Source of the DNA: Chloroflexota bacterium
GTDB lineage: Bacteria > Chloroflexota > Dormibacteria > Dormibacterales > Dormibacteraceae
Assembly (NCBI GenBank): GCA_005881155.1
Contig: VBHN01000074.1
Span: 1 to 42,002, forward strand
DNA: 42,002 bases
Direction of reading: 5' to 3'
The notes under the pieces were generated by a model that ran no database searches, had not been told where the DNA came from, and worked only from the letters and a program-made list of their open reading frames with translations. Positions 40,546 through 42,002 of the stretch are shown piece after piece. Each line of letters begins with the position of its first letter. Within the stretch, counting starts at the first letter, position 1. Position numbers and translations under genes: made by a program.

Positions 40546-41433
40546 ATGGACCCCGGTAAGTTCCTGCTGTTCGCTGTAGGCGGCCTCTCGCTGGCCGCCT
40601 ACCTTTTCATCGTCACCGCCGGCCTCTCGCTCGTCTTCGGAGCCCTCCGCGTCATCAACATGGCGCACGGCTCGCTGTACATGATCGCGGCCTTCGTGAC
40701 GGTGGTCGTCGCCAACCAGATCGGCGTCGCGGCCGGCTTCTTCGTCGGCCTGCTGGTGGCCATCCTGGCCGCCGGCGCCGTCGGCGCCGTCATCGAGGTG
40801 ATCGTGCTCCGCCGGGTCTACAACCAGGAGCACCTGGTCCAGCTGCTGGGCACCTACGCCGTGGCCCTGATCATCTCCGGATTGGTGCGCCTGATCTGGG
40901 GCGCCAACTACCGCACGATGCCCGAGCCGAGCCTGTTCAGCGGAACCATCTCGCTGTTCGGTTACAGCTACGCGCGCTACAACCTCTTCATGATCGCGGC
41001 CGCGCTGGTCATCGGAGCCGCTGTCTACCTGATGCTCTACCGGACCGGTCTCGGCCGCAACATCCGGGCGGCCGTCGCCGACTCGCAGCTCCTCTCCACG
41101 ACCGGCGTCAACGTCAAGCTGCTCTTCACGACCGTGTTCGTGATCGGCGCCTGGCTGGCGGGACTGGGCGGTGTCATCGTGGCCCCCAGCCAGGCGGTCG
41201 GCTCAACGATGGACAGCGACATCCTGGTGCTCGCCTTCGCGATCAGCGTCATCGGCGGGCTGGGCAGCATCGTCGGCTCCCTGGTCGGCTCCCTGATCGT
41301 CGGCGAGGTGATCTCCTTCGGACTGGCCAACCCGGCCACCAACGCGTTCGCCCTGGCCTTCGTCTTCCTGATCATGGTCGCGGTTCTCACGGTGCGGCCC
41401 TGGGGTCTCTTCGGGACCCCGGAGACGCAATGA
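40546..41433 (+). CDS. livH: Branched-chain amino acid ABC transporter permease LivH-like
   Basis: GLSLVFGALRVINMAHGSLYMIAAF; MDSDILVLAFAISVIGGLGSIVGSLVGSLIVGEV. Confidence 0.94.
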   Translation: MDPGKFLLFAVGGLSLAAYLFIVTAGLSLVFGALRVINMAHGSLYMIAAFVTVVVANQIGVAAGFFVGLLVAILAAGAVGAVIEVIVLRRVYNQEHLVQLLGTYAVALIISGLVRLIWGANYRTMPEPSLFSGTISLFGYSYARYNLFMIAAALVIGAAVYLMLYRTGLGRNIRAAVADSQLLSTTGVNVKLLFTTVFVIGAWLAGLGGVIVAPSQAVGSTMDSDILVLAFAISVIGGLGSIVGSLVGSLIVGEVISFGLANPATNAFALAFVFLIMVAVLTVRPWGLFGTPETQ

Positions 41434-42002
41434 CACGGCTGGGGCTGCTGGCGAGCGGCCGCCTCCGCTGGGTTGCCGCTGCGATCGGGCTGCTCTTCGT
41501 GCTCGCCATCCCGCAGCTGGCGGCGCTGCAGGAGAACCTGAACCCCGATTACAGCGCCAGGTGATGCTGGGCTACGCGGGGATGGTCTCCTTCGCTCACG
41601 CCGCCTACTACGGGATCGGCGCCTACACGGTCGGTTATCTCTACTCCCGCTTCCACCTGACCGCCCCGTTGGGATTCATCGCGGTTCCCTTTGTCGGCGC
41701 CGCCTTCGGGTTCGTCACCGGGCTGATCGCGCTCCGGGCCGTTCGCCTCTACTTCTCGCTCCTGACGCTGGCAATCTCGCAGGTGCTCTTCGCCATCGCT
41801 TTCAGCTGGCAGCCACTGGGCGGCGAGACCGGGATCCACGCCATCACCATCCCTGACGCGCTTTCGGACCGGACGACGATGTACTACTTCGTGGTCGCGA
41901 TCACGATCGTCTGCCTGCTGGTGATGTGGACCATCGTCCGGGCGCCCTTCGGCGCGGCGATGCTGACAATCCGCGAGAACCGGGAACGCGCCCGCTCGGT
42001 CG
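41430..42002 (+). pseudogene. livM: LivM-like permease, frame-disrupted near the N-terminus and truncated by the window edge
   Basis: ATGA overlap with livH; frame 1 MTRLGLLASGRLRWVAAAIGLLFVLAIPQLAALQENLNPDYSAR* (stop 41562-41564); frame 2 QVMLGYAGMVSFAHAAYYGIGAYTVGYLYSRF... open to the edge. Confidence 0.8.

Noticed and set aside
41561-42002. Independent new gene after the livM stop
   Set aside because: The sequence is plain LivM continuation, so a disrupted livM is simpler.

Overview
High-GC bacterial chromosomal window, probably Chloroflexota/Dormibacterota- or Actinomycetota-like (taxonomy is inference only). It is mostly housekeeping: amt-PII, clpC, rpsA, a pantothenate block (panC, panB, Rossmann/DUF2520), ftsH, tilS, two CAT-anticodon tRNAs, mazG, mfd, pth, ybeY, dnaJ-grpE-hrcA with a CIRCE operator, hemW, HIT, mtaB, lepA and a Liv-type ABC transporter. 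I saw no CRISPR array, transposase, integrase, phage or defence system. Main points for a second look: (1) four conserved genes (rfbD-like, M3 oligopeptidase, YbaK-type deacylase, livM) are each disrupted by what looks like a short internal deletion with a frame change, and both halves stay family-like in different frames. One of these creates a false 649-aa RfbD-VIT1 'fusion' ORF. (2) The Rossmann/DUF2520 gene starts directly after, and in frame with, the ftsH TAG stop and has no canonical start codon. (3) tilS begins 5 nt after a tRNA(CAT) gene. (4) An unlisted 27-codon, very basic mini-ORF with a good Shine-Dalgarno lies between the two tRNA genes. (5) A GT4 / methyltransferase / squalene-cyclase-like toroid / methyltransferase cassette of unknown function sits between hrcA and hemW. 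(6) Several compact regulatory palindromes are present. The large antisense ORFs are rejected as GC-rich coding shadows. All family calls come from reading motifs; no database search was run.
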